A stretch of 64,000 nucleotides of DNA. It comes from Whalleya microplaca (lineage: Eukaryota > Ascomycota > Sordariomycetes > Xylariales > Xylariaceae). Below are positions 1-12,061 of this stretch, in pieces (within the stretch, counting starts at the first letter, position 1; each line of letters begins with the position of its first letter). A model generated the notes under the pieces. That model did no database searches and was not told the DNA's origin. It saw only the letters and a list, made by a program, of their open reading frames with translations. The DNA lies in NCBI GenBank assembly GCA_022497155.1, contig MU385755.1, forward strand, positions 124,001 to 188,000, in the 5' to 3' direction. Made by a program: the position numbers and the translations under genes.

Positions 1-1525
1 CTTCCATGTGGATATTGCTTCCACGTGGCAACGCAGTAGGCACCCGGGCATTGATATTTTCCTCGCCGATGGCAGACGGTCTGCTACTGCAGAAGGAAAG
101 GTGCTTCTCTAGCGTGTACACTGTCCACCAAAGCCAGTTTCGCTTGAGGACTTCGTCTTCCGAAAGTCCCAATGTCTCCTCTGGCTGACGATGGAGCCCT
201 TCGATTTGAGCCAGATGTACGGCATTAGAGCACAGTATATGTTTAAGGGGAGGACTTCCCAACCCTTCAACGTAACATGCCTAGAGTACATGAATCAGTA
301 TTAATGACATGGCAGCTTTAGGAGGCATCACAGACCATCAATGAGAGCGCTTGAATTGCGGTTAATGCCGAAGGTGAGAGCAGAAGCTCTGTGAAAACAG
401 ATAGTGCATTCTTGAAGTACTGGTTTGCTTTTGTCTGTACATCCGCGAACGAGATAGTGCCACTCTTTGCAAGTAGACTTCGACATCCGCTGGCAAAGAT
501 GATATTTCGGAGAGCGTGCCAGGCAGCATCGTGCTCTGAAGTTTGTCTGCGGAAGTGCGCTTGCAGCTGAAGCTCAAAGTCAGGGCGATCGATAATTCCA
601 ATCTCAGCCTCCCAGCAATTACGATAGAAAGCTACACATCCTTGATTTAGAAAGGCCGTCTTTGGAAACGGGCGCCGTTATACATACCATCAACATATCC
701 CCAAGCAGTTGCCTCGTCTTCTTCGGAAGAGCTCTGAGTTACCATCGACAAAGCTCTATCGCTGGATGAGCATTGTTTAAGCTTATGCACGAAATGGTTG
801 AGAATGACGACGTATTCTCTACTTCCCGTGGTATCCCTGATCCATCTTGTTCCAGCTTCCGAGCACACCGATAGCCAAGACCAAGGCTCGTGAAGCTCCC
901 AGCTGTGATCTCGTATGGAAAGATCACGATCTTCATGATATATGGTACTGCTGGAGACGTCTAGGCTAGGACCAGTCGTAAACTCTTCGGCATTGTAGGG
1001 AGCTCCGGTATGGGAGGCGGCCGCAGGTCTTGATTCGGAAACTTCCGCATCCGCTATCCTGCTTATCGAATGCCCAAGGGGGGTCCGGATCGAATTCAAC
1101 TCTTGGCCGGCGCTACGGGAGATCTGCTCGGCTTCGGCTCCGGCTTCGGCATTCACACATATTGGAGTGAAGATGCTCCCATAGCCATTCCCAAGAAGCA
1201 GCGCAGAATTATAGTTATCTTCGTTAACATTATGATCTCCGGCATCCTGGACGCTAGTCCGGCTTTCTGAAAGCAATTGCCCATCGACTTGTGAGGTTTC
1301 GTCGCCCTTATACTTCCTCCTCCTTCGTGAGGGAGGGTACACGCAAGGTTTCCCCAGCCTCTGGCAGTCTTTGCAGGGGTCTTCGCCAGTGCCTTTTCCT
1401 AATCACTCAGCATATTTGCAGATGATGAAGAAAGGGGTTCAATCACATCTGACTTTCCTCTGCCGACAGTTCCGGCAGGCTATTATCACTCTGGTACTCC
1501 TTGAAGTTGGTGGGTTTGATGGCAT
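1..1525 (-). CDS. Zn2Cys6 fungal transcription factor, partial (C-terminus beyond left edge)
   Basis: Nuclear DNA-binding regulator of the Gal4 type; targets unknown. Exons read 1525-1447, 1392-688, 640-336 and 280 to the left edge, with introns of 54, 47 and 55 nt that keep phase. The start ATG at 1525 has A at -3. The zinc cluster begins CRNCRQRKVRC and continues EDPCKDCQRLGKPC, giving all six cysteines; the first intron splits the third cysteine codon. A Ser-rich linker with low similarity follows, then a middle homology region (residues about 262-456) with motifs such as YRNCWEAE, DRPDFELQ and NWLWWTVYTLEK, typical of the fungal-specific TF domain. It is divergent from the aminotransferase at 2479 with about 950 bp between the starts, so it could control that gene; this is inference. 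The end of the protein is missing from the window. Confidence 0.88.
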
Positions 1526-2478
1526 ATTATGTTTCACGTATGAAAAGGCTCTCGGAGTGTATCGCGAATCTATGTTACAACGCTCATGAAGCATCGGCAC
1601 CAGGACGTCCTAAATTAATCGGTGCTTATAATTGGACTACCTAGAGCGCGATGTTAGATGCAGATATCTGGGGAGGCGGTGAGGGGCAGCAGCGAAAGGC
1701 ATCCAGCATCCCCATAGGTATACTCTATACGCGCCGCCCTCCCCTGGTCACTGATAAAGCTTGGTATTATTCAGCGTACATACATCCATACTGCGGACAC
1801 TTTTCACCCATTTTTGGCCCCGCACGTTTAACCCCGAGAAAGTGGTGCAGAGGTATTGTGTGTACTGTCAACAGAACATTGAAATAACTAATAAATGTTG
1901 GTATACCTGATCCCGTGCTACCCCACGTTCAATAATACCTATGGCAGGCTATGGCTGCCATGTAGCACAAAATACCCTAGATCTGATGTAATATGTTAAT
2001 GACATGGTTCAATGACACCGAAGCAACGGTCGTGGCAAACCTAGATCACTTTTAGGCATGTTTCGGGATGCGTGGTGACGAATGAAGCAGAACGACAAGG
2101 AGCTAGCGTCGGGTTATCTGCAATCTTACCGCACCAGCGCACCCAGAAGAGAAGCTGGATGTTTGTGCTTGGCCCAAAGACCCAATTTGTAATCGACAAT
2201 CCAACATCCTGCAAGGGCGCGCAATCGGCCGACACATCCTCGTGGATAATAGCCTACCCAGCTACCCTTCCTACCTGGCTGCCTGGGTCTAGATAGAATC
2301 AATATAGAGATACATACCAGCTTTTTCTATTCTATTCATCTTTTTTTTTTTTTTTTTTTTGCTTTTCTTTTGCTTCTTTTATGAATCTCTCCGTGCATTG
2401 ACAGCTCAGCAGCATTATACCCATACCTACCTTAGGTACTCTCTCGCCATCGTCAGGTAGCCAGCTACCTCTGTCGTC
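1526..2478. other. Divergent intergenic region, TF / aminotransferase
   Basis: Shared upstream region of two divergent genes. It contains a run of 20 T at 2341-2360, about 120 bp before the aminotransferase start. I see no gene in it. Confidence 0.6.
2341..2360. repeat. Poly-T tract in promoter
   Basis: Twenty consecutive T directly upstream of the aminotransferase leader. Poly(dA:dT) tracts commonly exclude nucleosomes in fungal promoters; that role is inferred here. Confidence 0.7.
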
Positions 2479-4536
2479 ATGGAGGCTTCTCATCACACCA
2501 TCGCCGAGACGGCGAAGCCGCCACCCAAAGACATGACCCATCACTTTTCGGATGTAACAAAGGCCCGGGCCCCGAGCAAGATGAAGGAGTTCTACAAGTA
2601 CTTCGCCATCCCGGGTATCGGTCAACTCGCCGGTGGTACGTAGCTCGCTCCCTCGGCCTTATCAGTGGATGTTCCGGACTCTCAGGCATCTCTCAAGCTG
2701 ACCCCTTGCGCCAGGTCTTCCCAATGCACAACTCTTCCCCTTTGACACGCTTGAGGCTCAGACCGCCAGGCCAGATCGATGGACACCTTCGGAAAACCAC
2801 CCCGGCGACAAAGGTCTGCTATCTTCGCTGATGGCGGCGGCGTCCTCCATCTCGAACCCGAGCTCGGCATCGCACGTCGTTGTTCCTCATGACGTGCCGA
2901 CCTTGGACCCGTCCAGGAAAATCGATCTAGCCTCTGCACTGCAGTATGGCCAGGCGAACGGATATCCGCCGCTGCTGTCGTTCGTCCGCCAGTTCGCCCG
3001 TGAGTGCCTGCATCCGAATGTGCCGTACAAAGGTGGGCCCGAGGTCATCTTCACCGTCGGGTCGACAGACGGCATGTCGAAGGCCTTGGAAGTTTTCACC
3101 AACATCTGGGTGCCGGGGAAGAACGACGTGCGCGAGCGATCTGGTTTATTAGCCGAAGTCTTCATGTACGCCAATGTCCTTGGGCAGGCCGAGCCCCGCG
3201 GAGTCCAGGTCGTGCCCGTCGAGATGGACGCTGACGGCATGGCGCCATATGGTCCTGGCGGCTTGGAGGACGTGCTTGCGAATTGGGATGATAGCAAAGG
3301 GAAACGACCCCATTTGATGTATACGGTCACGTAAGTTTTTATAATTCCAGGAGTGGCCATGAGCGCGTGCGGGAAGTGGTCAGGTTGCAGAAACGGCGCA
3401 TGCACTCCGCAGATCACTTAGACTCCAAACGTGCGAAACGCTAACAGCTTTGATCCAGAATGGGACATAATCCAACCAGCGGCGTTTTGCAATTGGAGCG
3501 GAGAAAGGAATTGTACGCCATATGCAGCAAGTACGACGTAATCATCGTTGAAGACGATCCGTATTGGTATCTACAATACCCGTCAGCAGAAATCGAGGAG
3601 GCGAAGGCACGGGATTTGCCCATCCCAGAACCGAAGGCTGCAAACACGCTCGAAAAGAAATCTGGATATGCATTCCTGGATTCGCTTGCGCCGTCATACC
3701 TCAGTATCGATGTCGATGGCCGAGTCGTGAGATTAGACACCTTCTCCAAAACTGTTGCCCCTGGGTGCCGAATGGGATGGATCACGGCAGCCCCGGAGAT
3801 ATGCGAGCGTATTCTCCGCGTCAGTGAGACAGGTACCCAACAGCCCTCGGGCTTTGTCCAAGTCGTCGTTGCCGAGGCTATCATAGGACCCCAACCAGAC
3901 GCCTCGGCCGCATTCGCGTTGCACCCAGTGAAACCCAATTTCAATGGTTGGAAAATGGACGGCTGGGTGCGGTGGCTCGCCGGACTGCGCGGCCAGTACG
4001 AAAGGCGCATGAACAGGATGTGCAGGATCCTTGAGGAGAACGCGTACGAACTTAAGCAGGGGACGCCAATTCGCAAGTCCGATGCTGACTGGGGCGTCAT
4101 CACCAAGACGCGGTTGTACGACTTCGACTGGCCGCGGGGTGGCATGTTTCTCTGGCTTCACATGCGTTTCGAGACCCATCCGCTGTGGAAAGCCGCCGGG
4201 TCCAGTGGCAACGTTATCAACGGCGTTGCCCTCTCCACCGCGCTCATGATCTTCCTGACCTACAAGCCGTTCCTGGTGTGCGTCAGCCCGGGCCTGATGT
4301 TCAGCGCGACCCCGCAGATCCGTAATGAGAGAGGCTGGGCGTATTTCCGGCTGTGCTTTGCGGCCGAGAGTGAGGAGAACATAGACGCTTGCTCGCTACG
4401 GTTTGCCCGAGGCGTGCAGAGGTTTTGGCGCATCAAGAAGGTTAAGGAGCTCGAAGACATTTTGGAGGGGATAAATATTCCGCAAGCAGAAGACAGAGCG
4501 GGCTTGGTAGATCTAGGTAGTTGGATGGGCTGTTAA
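2479..4536 (+). CDS. PLP-dependent aromatic aminotransferase (Aro8-like, fold type I)
   Basis: Probable transaminase of aromatic or alpha-aminoadipate-type substrates, cytosolic. Exons 2479-2635, 2715-3330 and 3459-4536 give 616 residues; introns are 79 and 128 nt with GTACGT and GTAAGT donors. Visible family motifs are GHNPTSGVL (Asn262 region, ring-contacting Asn-Pro), VEDDPYWY (Asp/Tyr that bind PLP) and DTFSKTVAPGCRMGW, where Lys355 should form the Schiff base. A late RLCFA arginine block would bind the substrate carboxylate. The length fits fungal Aro8-like proteins, which are longer than bacterial members. An alternative is a kynurenine/2-aminoadipate aminotransferase; sequence alone does not separate these. 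The Zn2Cys6 gene next door is a candidate regulator. Confidence 0.9.
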
Positions 4537-5712
4537 GTAGTTACGCCCAGACATGTCATTAAGGTCTGGCATGTCAGACGTTCCACCCCTTATTAGGTAC
4601 GCAGCCTAAGTTCGTGCTATGAGTAATCCCGACCAATCAGAACGGCGGGACGTCATCGCATCGGCGTTGAAGAGGATATACATACATACCATACTGACTC
4701 TATATTCCAGATTAGAGCCATAGTTGCATCCAACGTGGAGTCGCTGTAGGCCACGTTGGGTGAGTAAATCTTGCAGATACACCAAAAATACATAGCAAAA
4801 TGAAAAATATCTTGTATGTTCATATCGAGTCGAATAAGTTGTTGTAAAAGCCAAGACAAGCTCAACGCTTGGTATATCAACGGTAACTACATTATCCAAA
4901 TGTCAAGAAGTGGCCTTGCTTGCTTGCAATAAAGTGATTGAAGTTTTGAGTAATCAAAAGTGTTGAGCAAATGCTCTAAAGAGAGGTGGGATTAAGATTA
5001 TTAAGAGACACAACGTTAGACAAATCCAAGCCATTACATGTAGGTAGCCGTCATACCACACAGCATCATCCGACATTAGGACTTTGGTACTTCAAACCAC
5101 CCTAATGATCAATGTGCATATGGCCGATCACGCCCTTGAACAAGCAAATCGCATCATTCAAGTGTGAGCAAGTGACTAAGTATCTATATGGTGGAAATAA
5201 CCTCTCTGAGCTGGGTATAGCCGTCGGACATCGCTCATAAAGGCAACTTGTAGCTTTATATCCACCAAGATTTGTTATACGAATTTGTCAGAGAGGGGCT
5301 GTTACGTCCGGAACGATAACCTATCACATACTTCATTCAATCTTGCCGTTTGAGCTAAAGAGAGCTAACTGGCTTTAGTGACACAGTAATTAACAAGGTA
5401 ATCATAAAATATTGCATATGAAGCTTCTACAGCAACATGTGGCAGCCGTCATATAGACAACGGAACACCAAAGAACATGAATCACTATCCCAGATCAAAC
5501 CACATTTTCGAGGAGTGAATGGACGACTATCATCAATCTAGGCATTGTCAATTGTCAAGTAGGGATTGTCACATCAATAAATAGCTTAAAGCAGTAAGAT
5601 ATGCTCAGAATGACAAGTCAATTGATTCATGACCCTATAGACCATTACGCCGTGACCAGAGAAACTAATGCTTCTTTTCTCCTCATTAGACCACGCTGCT
5701 CACCAAGCTAGT
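4537..5712. other. Intergenic region, no gene seen
   Basis: About 1.2 kb between the convergent aminotransferase and L4 3' ends. Only short frames occur and I saw no splice-linked coding pattern. Confidence 0.5.
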
Positions 5713-7031
5713 CTATGCCTCGTGCAGAACCTCCAGGAAGGCCTTGGGTGTCTTTAGGGGCTTGCCTTCCTCCTTCTTCTGTTGACCAAGTTCCTTCTTC
5801 ACGAACGCAGCGTGGTAGGGGTTGAAGCGCAGCATGACTTGCTTGTTGCGGAGAGGGTTCTTCTGCACACTAGCACGCTTGGTGAGGGGACCACCCTTAG
5901 GGGCTTCCAGGACGCTCTGGATTTCAGAGCTGTTGATTAGACGGCTCAGGTCTGCCTGGGAAACGAGGTTGGAAGGCAGCAGGAAGTCCTTCTTGAGGTC
6001 GGAAGGCTTGGTGGTGGTGCCGTAGATGTTGTCAAGAGCCTTGAAAGCCGCGGAGGTCCAGACGATGAATCGACCAAGGTGACCACCAGGAGCGAGCTGG
6101 AGGAGGTTGAGGGCGTAGACAGAGCAGGTCTCAACACCGGGCAGGTTGCGGGTTCCCGTAACAAGGTCCTTGCCATCAACCTCGGGGTCGTAGATGACCA
6201 GAGGGCCACGGCGCTGGCGGTGGCGGCGACCACGCAGCTTACCCTTTCCGGCGCGCAGCTTCGTCGACTTCTTGGCCTTCTGGATGTCGACAGCAGCACC
6301 AATGGCGTTCAAGATGGCGAGAGCACCTGCAGACTTGGCAGCAGCACCTCCCTCGAAAACAGCCGAGTCGACAACCAAAGGAACCTCAGGGACGGATGAG
6401 ATCTGGTGGCCACGGGCGAGCAATAGAGGGGGAACAGCGGACGCAGCAAGAGCCGAGGCAGTAGCGAATCGCCTTCCAAGATGTCAGTCTTCAGTGTCCA
6501 TAGTGATCCTGAGTACGCTCAACTTACTTCTGGCCCTGGTTGATCTTGATGTGCCACTTTCTCCAGATCTTGGTAGGCGCGAACATGCGACCAGAACGGC
6601 ACATGTTACCGAAGGCAGCCTGACCAGCACGGTGGGTACCACCACCAGACACACGGGGAATACGCGCGACGGCACGACCTGGAGGATAATGTTAGCGGCT
6701 GGGTCATGGTTTGGTTCAATCCCGACGTAGAAGCTCGTCTGCAAGCTCCTTCGGAGTATCGAGAAGCATAACGGCTCTAATTGAACAAATTTGATGTTGT
6801 CGAAATCAGGTATCAAATGTACTGACCAGTTCCCCATGACTCGGCAGAGGTTTGGTGACCGGCCTTCTCGCTCACGGCATAGGGCTGTCGCTTGTTCTTG
6901 GCCATTCCGGTGTGGACTTGCTGGACGATATCAGGTCGGATCGGGGAGGCGAAGACGGTAGGGATGGTGTGGGTAGCTCCCGTAGGAGAACCATCTTTGC
7001 CGATGATGGTGACAGTCGGTCTCGAGGCCAT
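5713..7031 (-). CDS. RPL4: 60S ribosomal protein L4 (uL4)
   Basis: Component of the large cytoplasmic ribosomal subunit lining the exit tunnel. Exons 7031-6827, 6678-6528 and 6472-5713 give 371 residues; introns are 148 and 55 nt. The protein opens [14 protein letters not shown] and has the uL4 hallmarks [21 protein letters not shown] (exon 2) and the basic block [16 protein letters not shown] with the tunnel loop, then a eukaryotic C-terminal extension rich in Lys. The start is fixed by the family N-terminus and a further 5' leader intron. It is expected to be highly expressed and coordinated with other ribosomal protein genes. Identity is secure. Confidence 0.97.
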
Positions 7032-7047
7032 CGTGAAGGTTGTGAGT

Positions 7048-7172
7048 CTGAAGTGGGAGAGGTCAGTCAGTTAGTCAGTTAGTCAGTCAGTCGCTGAGAA
7101 AAAAGCGAAGAAGACTAGATGGCGAAATTACAACAAGAATATGGAATGAACAATGGTGTCGGCGTAACATAC
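7048..7172 (-). other. Probable 5'-UTR intron of RPL4
   Basis: On the minus strand a GTATGT donor at 7172 and a CTTCAG acceptor at 7048 bracket 125 nt ending 17 nt before the L4 start codon. The intron carries a run of repeated GTCA/GTTA tetramers around 7060-7093. Leader introns are common in fungal ribosomal protein genes; splicing here is inferred. Confidence 0.6.
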
Positions 7173-8080
7173 CTCGACTGGTGGTTGACGCTTCTCAAGA
7201 CAGGAATTGGTGTGGTTGAATGTCAAAAATTCAATGCCCACCACCAAATTAATTTTCTTGTGGGTTTGCGCGAGGGCTAAGCGAATTTTCGAAAAGCTGC
7301 CCCACTTTCGTAGTGATTGCCTTCACATGCAACTCTTATAAATCAATATTCAATTAAGCAATCGATGTCACCTTTCATTAGGTAGATGTACCTATCGCAA
7401 ATATGTACATATTGTGAGGTGGTCAAAGCGTCTCGGCACACAAAAGAGGGAAAATTAGCTGGCTAGCTCTAGACCTCACTATCCTAATACAATCACCTTT
7501 TGGGCCTCTTACCTACCTGCACAATATGTCTACTAAGTATACATGCATCAACAGCAGAAAGGCATCTGCCTGTACGAACTGTATCATTCATTAGGTACAC
7601 ATGCATGCTCTTGTGTAATGCACCAAGCAGTGATCTGTGAAGTATTATTATTGATGGTTCACTCCATGATGGAACATCCTGGAGGTGTACTATATATGGA
7701 CTGAGTCCATCCTACTGGGCTGTACTGTCAGGGGCGTTCCTGACATCTTGGCCTATCAAGGTGATTTTGGGAGCAATTGCGATTTCGTTTCTCTTCGATA
7801 AAATGTGATGGGGAATGCCTTCACTTCACAATAAAGGCTGTTGTAACTAACACCTTTATATCTTCCAACTCCTAAACATCATAAGTTGTATTTAGCAACA
7901 CAATTGAGCAATATTTAAACTATAGACCATTACCCAAGTCATTATGTATTTCTTTCGCAATAATTGATCGCTAGACATATATAACATAACTCAAACTTAT
8001 CGAACTTATTGAAGCTACTCCATGCAAAAAGTTGAGAATTATACTAGTTAGATATTTTTGCCAAAAAAGCAAAAGTAAAC
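7173..8080. other. Intergenic region upstream of RPL4, no gene seen
   Basis: Promoter side of L4 and flank of the tRNA gene. No coding pattern recognised. Confidence 0.5.
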
Positions 8081-8168
8081 TCCGAATCGGGGAATCGAAC
8101 CCCGGGCTTGACGGTAACTGGGTTTAACCAATGAGAGCGTCAAATGTTAGCCACTACACCAATTCGGA
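8081..8168 (-). tRNA. tRNA-Glu (CTC anticodon) with intron
   Basis: Read on the minus strand, TCCGAAT at the 5' end pairs with ATTCGGA at the 3' end. The T arm is CGGGG-TTCGATT-CCCCG and the anticodon stem is TGACG/CGTCA with loop C-T-CTC-A-intron-C. A 17-nt intron (8115-8131) sits after purine 37, the canonical site removed by the tRNA splicing endonuclease, leaving 71 nt before CCA addition. The A box (TGGTGTAGTGG) and B box (GGTTCGATTCC) are both evident, so internal Pol III promotion is intact. Confidence 0.93.
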
Positions 8169-11100
8169 TTGATCTTTTGCAGATGTGTTTCTAGCTGCTT
8201 AATGTTCTTCATATACAATCACACTATCACCTGCCTTACACATAGGCATATCACTTTCTGCCTCCTGCTCGACATCCATTAACCTTTTCCTGCTCTGGAG
8301 ACTCTGCTTCACATTTCCAATTTTTAAACTCCCCATTTCTGTGTGGATGAACTCTTTTCCCCTTCTTATGTTCTCTATATGACAATTGTGAAGAAAACAC
8401 ATAACGCCACTGCAACACTTAGCACACCCACTAGGGCTAGATGTAGCACTGTCGTCCCCGACATCTCACTCATTTGGTTGCGTCTAAGCGATTCTATCTC
8501 TCAGAAGACGAAGGATTAACAAGATGGTGACATACTCTCTTATAAACTTCGGACCTATAATTTTGCATTCGCGAGGTGTTGGTCGAGCGAGGCCCCTGAA
8601 CATTTCCAATCGTATTTGACCGTTAGTGAGATGGCTCCGTCTCTTTAAGAAAGTTAGGACACTTCCCTACATATGTACCTTTTATCAGTTCAACGCAACG
8701 TGAAAGCCTCAATGTGATTCTGAACCTTGTTCTATAAGTCATCAATCATAGCCTGAGGATCTACCACATCATCTCCTTCCTGGCTTCAAATTAAGATGTT
8801 ACCAACAACTGGCCCATCATCCTCTCATTTCAGCTTGTACCTCTGTCCCACGCAGTTGATGTAATCAAACATATATCACTCGAAATTAGAAAAGACTGCC
8901 CACGCGTAATGATATAACTCATGGTCTTCGTCGCTTCGCTCATATGCTAACACCTACTATAGAATCGATGTCTTCTCAGCAGTGCGGACCTCAGCCTGAT
9001 AGCATTGTGAAGAAGACTTTGCTAATTACTCTAATCAACGATCTATCCCGATTGCGCTCGTTATAATGTCCCTCATCTCTCGTGGTACTTTCTCATGCAG
9101 TGCATTGTTATTTGAATTGCCCCCCTCTGGCCGCTCTCAGTATCGTTAGATGTAGCGCTGAGCAGCGCTGGTAGCAAGGATACCAATGTCATCAGTCTGA
9201 AGTTCCCGTCTTTCGAAGCACGACTCCTCCTGTTTCCTTTCTTCTTAATAAGTAAGTTAGTGGCTGTTATTTCGTTACATTATTATGTACGCCAGCATAA
9301 GCCAATTTTCTGTGGAGGGTTACAGTCATGGGGTGATATATATCAATCTAAGCTTTTCATATTCTTCTGCAAAGGCACACTGGCTAGAGAGGATTGGATC
9401 CGTGTTCCGAACAATAGGAGTATGCTCACATCATTTCCCCTTAGAAGAAGGGTATTAGCTCGATATCTTAACGCTGTACAGGAAGGCGATCCGAATACTG
9501 AAGTCCCCGAGGAAAAAAAGCTCAGAGGTGACTAGTGCATTAGACAACTAGCTTCAATGTAGTGACGAACGTTGATGTGCTCAAGTCAAGAACTCACACA
9601 CAGGATTCCACTTGTAAATGTCAGGACATGAAATATTTGCATAAGAGGGTATGTCAGACATTTAAAACCACAACCGTGCCCATTTACCTGATCAATAAAC
9701 CTCTCACATTTTGTTATCCTGCCAGCATTATTTGTCTACATGTATCAATAGCAGCCATCATGCCATCAAAATTCTTGTCATCTCTCGATATTTTCCTTGA
9801 GAACCATAGGAAGCTTTTATCACCTTGTTAGATGCATGTTCTAGCACTATGCGGCCATTGTATGCTAACAAAGGAAGGCCACGGTCCCTGAATGGTTGCA
9901 TACATATCTTTCTAGGCTCAAAACGCCCTCCCTCGTGCTTCAGGTTGACACTACTGGCTTATTGATAACGACTATGAACATACCATACCGCTAGCTTCAA
10001 TGCCGCAGTATAGGTCTACCAGACACCTGTCCGCCTGAGAAACATTGTGTACTATACTGTTGTTGTAGTAAGAACCACTCAATTAGTGGATATATAAACG
10101 TACTTCTCATGCGTCCAGATACATAAGTCTTCGGGTTGAGACTTAGCCAACCTATTTCTAGTTCTATTTCACAGCGATAGATACATCGTTTGTTCATTAT
10201 AAACATAGCTAACAGACATCTAGAATACTAACTATGTGGTATGAGAAGAGATAGACGATGCTTACTGATTCCATCTTCATGGTATTGTCGTGCTACTTGT
10301 CAAGGTAACATTACACCGACTTGCTAATCCTGCTTAGGGGTTTACATGTTGTCACGCTTGCACAGCCACTAGTTTAGCATAGTTTCCTACGTATCCTGCT
10401 AACGTGCCGTCCCGTGAGACCTAGCAAGGTGGTTGGGTAGTTATATCATTTCCTACATGCCTATGTAGTGTACAGAACTTGACCAACACGATATTCACGA
10501 AATGCCCGAGCCGGGGTGGCGTATTGGCTTGCTAATTATCATATCTTTGTCTGGAAAGTCCTGGATTATCTTCGGGTGTAGTTGAACGACTGCAGGCCCA
10601 ACGTTCCATGATATGCCTATATATATGCATATATCGACACATTTTTACAAGGAGATGGTGCCCTTTGATGTAGAACGTGTGTAATTTTTCACCTAGGGTT
10701 ACTACCTAGGGTTACAAGATATCCCAGAAGAAGAAGGTGTGGAGTTTTCCATCAAAGTGGAAGCTCCCGACATTCCAGGACCAGGACCAAGGGTGCAAAA
10801 GCTTGGCTTTCTAAGCTCGTTCTAATCCCAGTCGCGAATCATTCGATCCCTGAAGCTCCACTCCAATTCTCCACTGGCGGTTAACGCACGTGTTAGTGGG
10901 TGCAGCCATCTGATAGTGCTGAACGCTAAAAGCTGCCGCTATCTCAGCTCACCTACAGACAGACATCGTCCTATCTCGCCAATTGTAGCCTCGTTCGATA
11001 ACAACGACTATAACTAGTGAGTCGTCGGTGTAAGCTCATCTGGCTCATAGTATCCTGAACTTCTGATGCCTGTTGCTAATTCAGGTTTACCGCAAGTAGA

Positions 11101-12061
11101 GGTATTGTGAAAGGTCGAGACTTGACGCCTACCTCAAAAAGAGACCGGAGAAGAAGAGTGAAGGCTCTGGACAGGACCGTATGATGCGAATATGGTGTTG
11201 AGTATCTTGCCTATACCACTTGAGCATCTGACATATTTTTTATATCTCTTCCCTGCTAGTCCCGAATGCCAGTGTCAAATGGCCTCAAAATACGTATATG
11301 TGTTACCTCAACACTTGGAATGTATGGGTCAGGGGTTCTTCGAGAAATGCAATAGACTACCACTGATGCAATGCAGGTTACTTATTCGCAGCCAAAACTT
11401 CCGTATAACCATGTCAGAAAGTCGTGTCACCAATGGCGTCGGGCTGGAGTGACTGACCTCGCTTGTTAACTACTGACGCGCACAGCTGACCAGCCGAGCG
11501 GCCCTATTCAAGATGATCCGGCAAGAGATCCGAGAAGGAGATAGGCTCACGCAAATCAAACCGTATCTCACAATCCGAACTCTCCCCTTGTTCATTGCTG
11601 GCATGCATTAGTCGGCCCCGCTTCATCCTAAGGCTGGAAGCTCCCAAAATACTCGACCAATCCCCGTTCGCGCGTTAGATAGCGTAGCATTGGTTTGAAA
11701 GCTCGTATTTTATTCTTGCAGATGGGCTGCAGCATCTAGGCGCCGACAACTCCCCTATCCCGCAGAATTTGTTGAAAATTGTCAGGCATGGCGGGCGTAC
11801 GGTGTCGAGTGCCCGTGATGGCGGTAAGTATGAGAGTAAGCGAGATGTATTGTAGGTTTCGACATATCTCTTATCGTATATGACCATGAACAAGGCATTC
11901 CTCTTATTTGATTCCCTAGCCCTCGGGTCAAGTTACGCTCGTTTTCCTTCGTTGCTTTACTGCCTGAAGAACTTACTTGCTGAGAGGCCGATACTGGTAC
12001 GGCATTCGCCCGTATATGTTTAATACTTAATATTTCGTGTTTGATCTAGTTCACTTCTACT
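8169..12061. other. Gene-poor region
   Basis: Nearly 3.9 kb without a supportable gene. Several minus-strand frames between 8200 and 10100 look protein-like by eye, but in-frame stops occur at about the density expected by chance, so no CDS is called. A 67-codon ORF (8402-8199) is the only one with an ATG and more than 60 codons near the tRNA. Confidence 0.5.

Noticed and set aside
8202..9500. A single minus-strand frame that can be read for about 370 codons and looks coding by eye
   Set aside because: It contains around 20 in-frame stops, which matches the random expectation of 3 in 64 codons, and I could not identify a protein family. Reported only as a lead.
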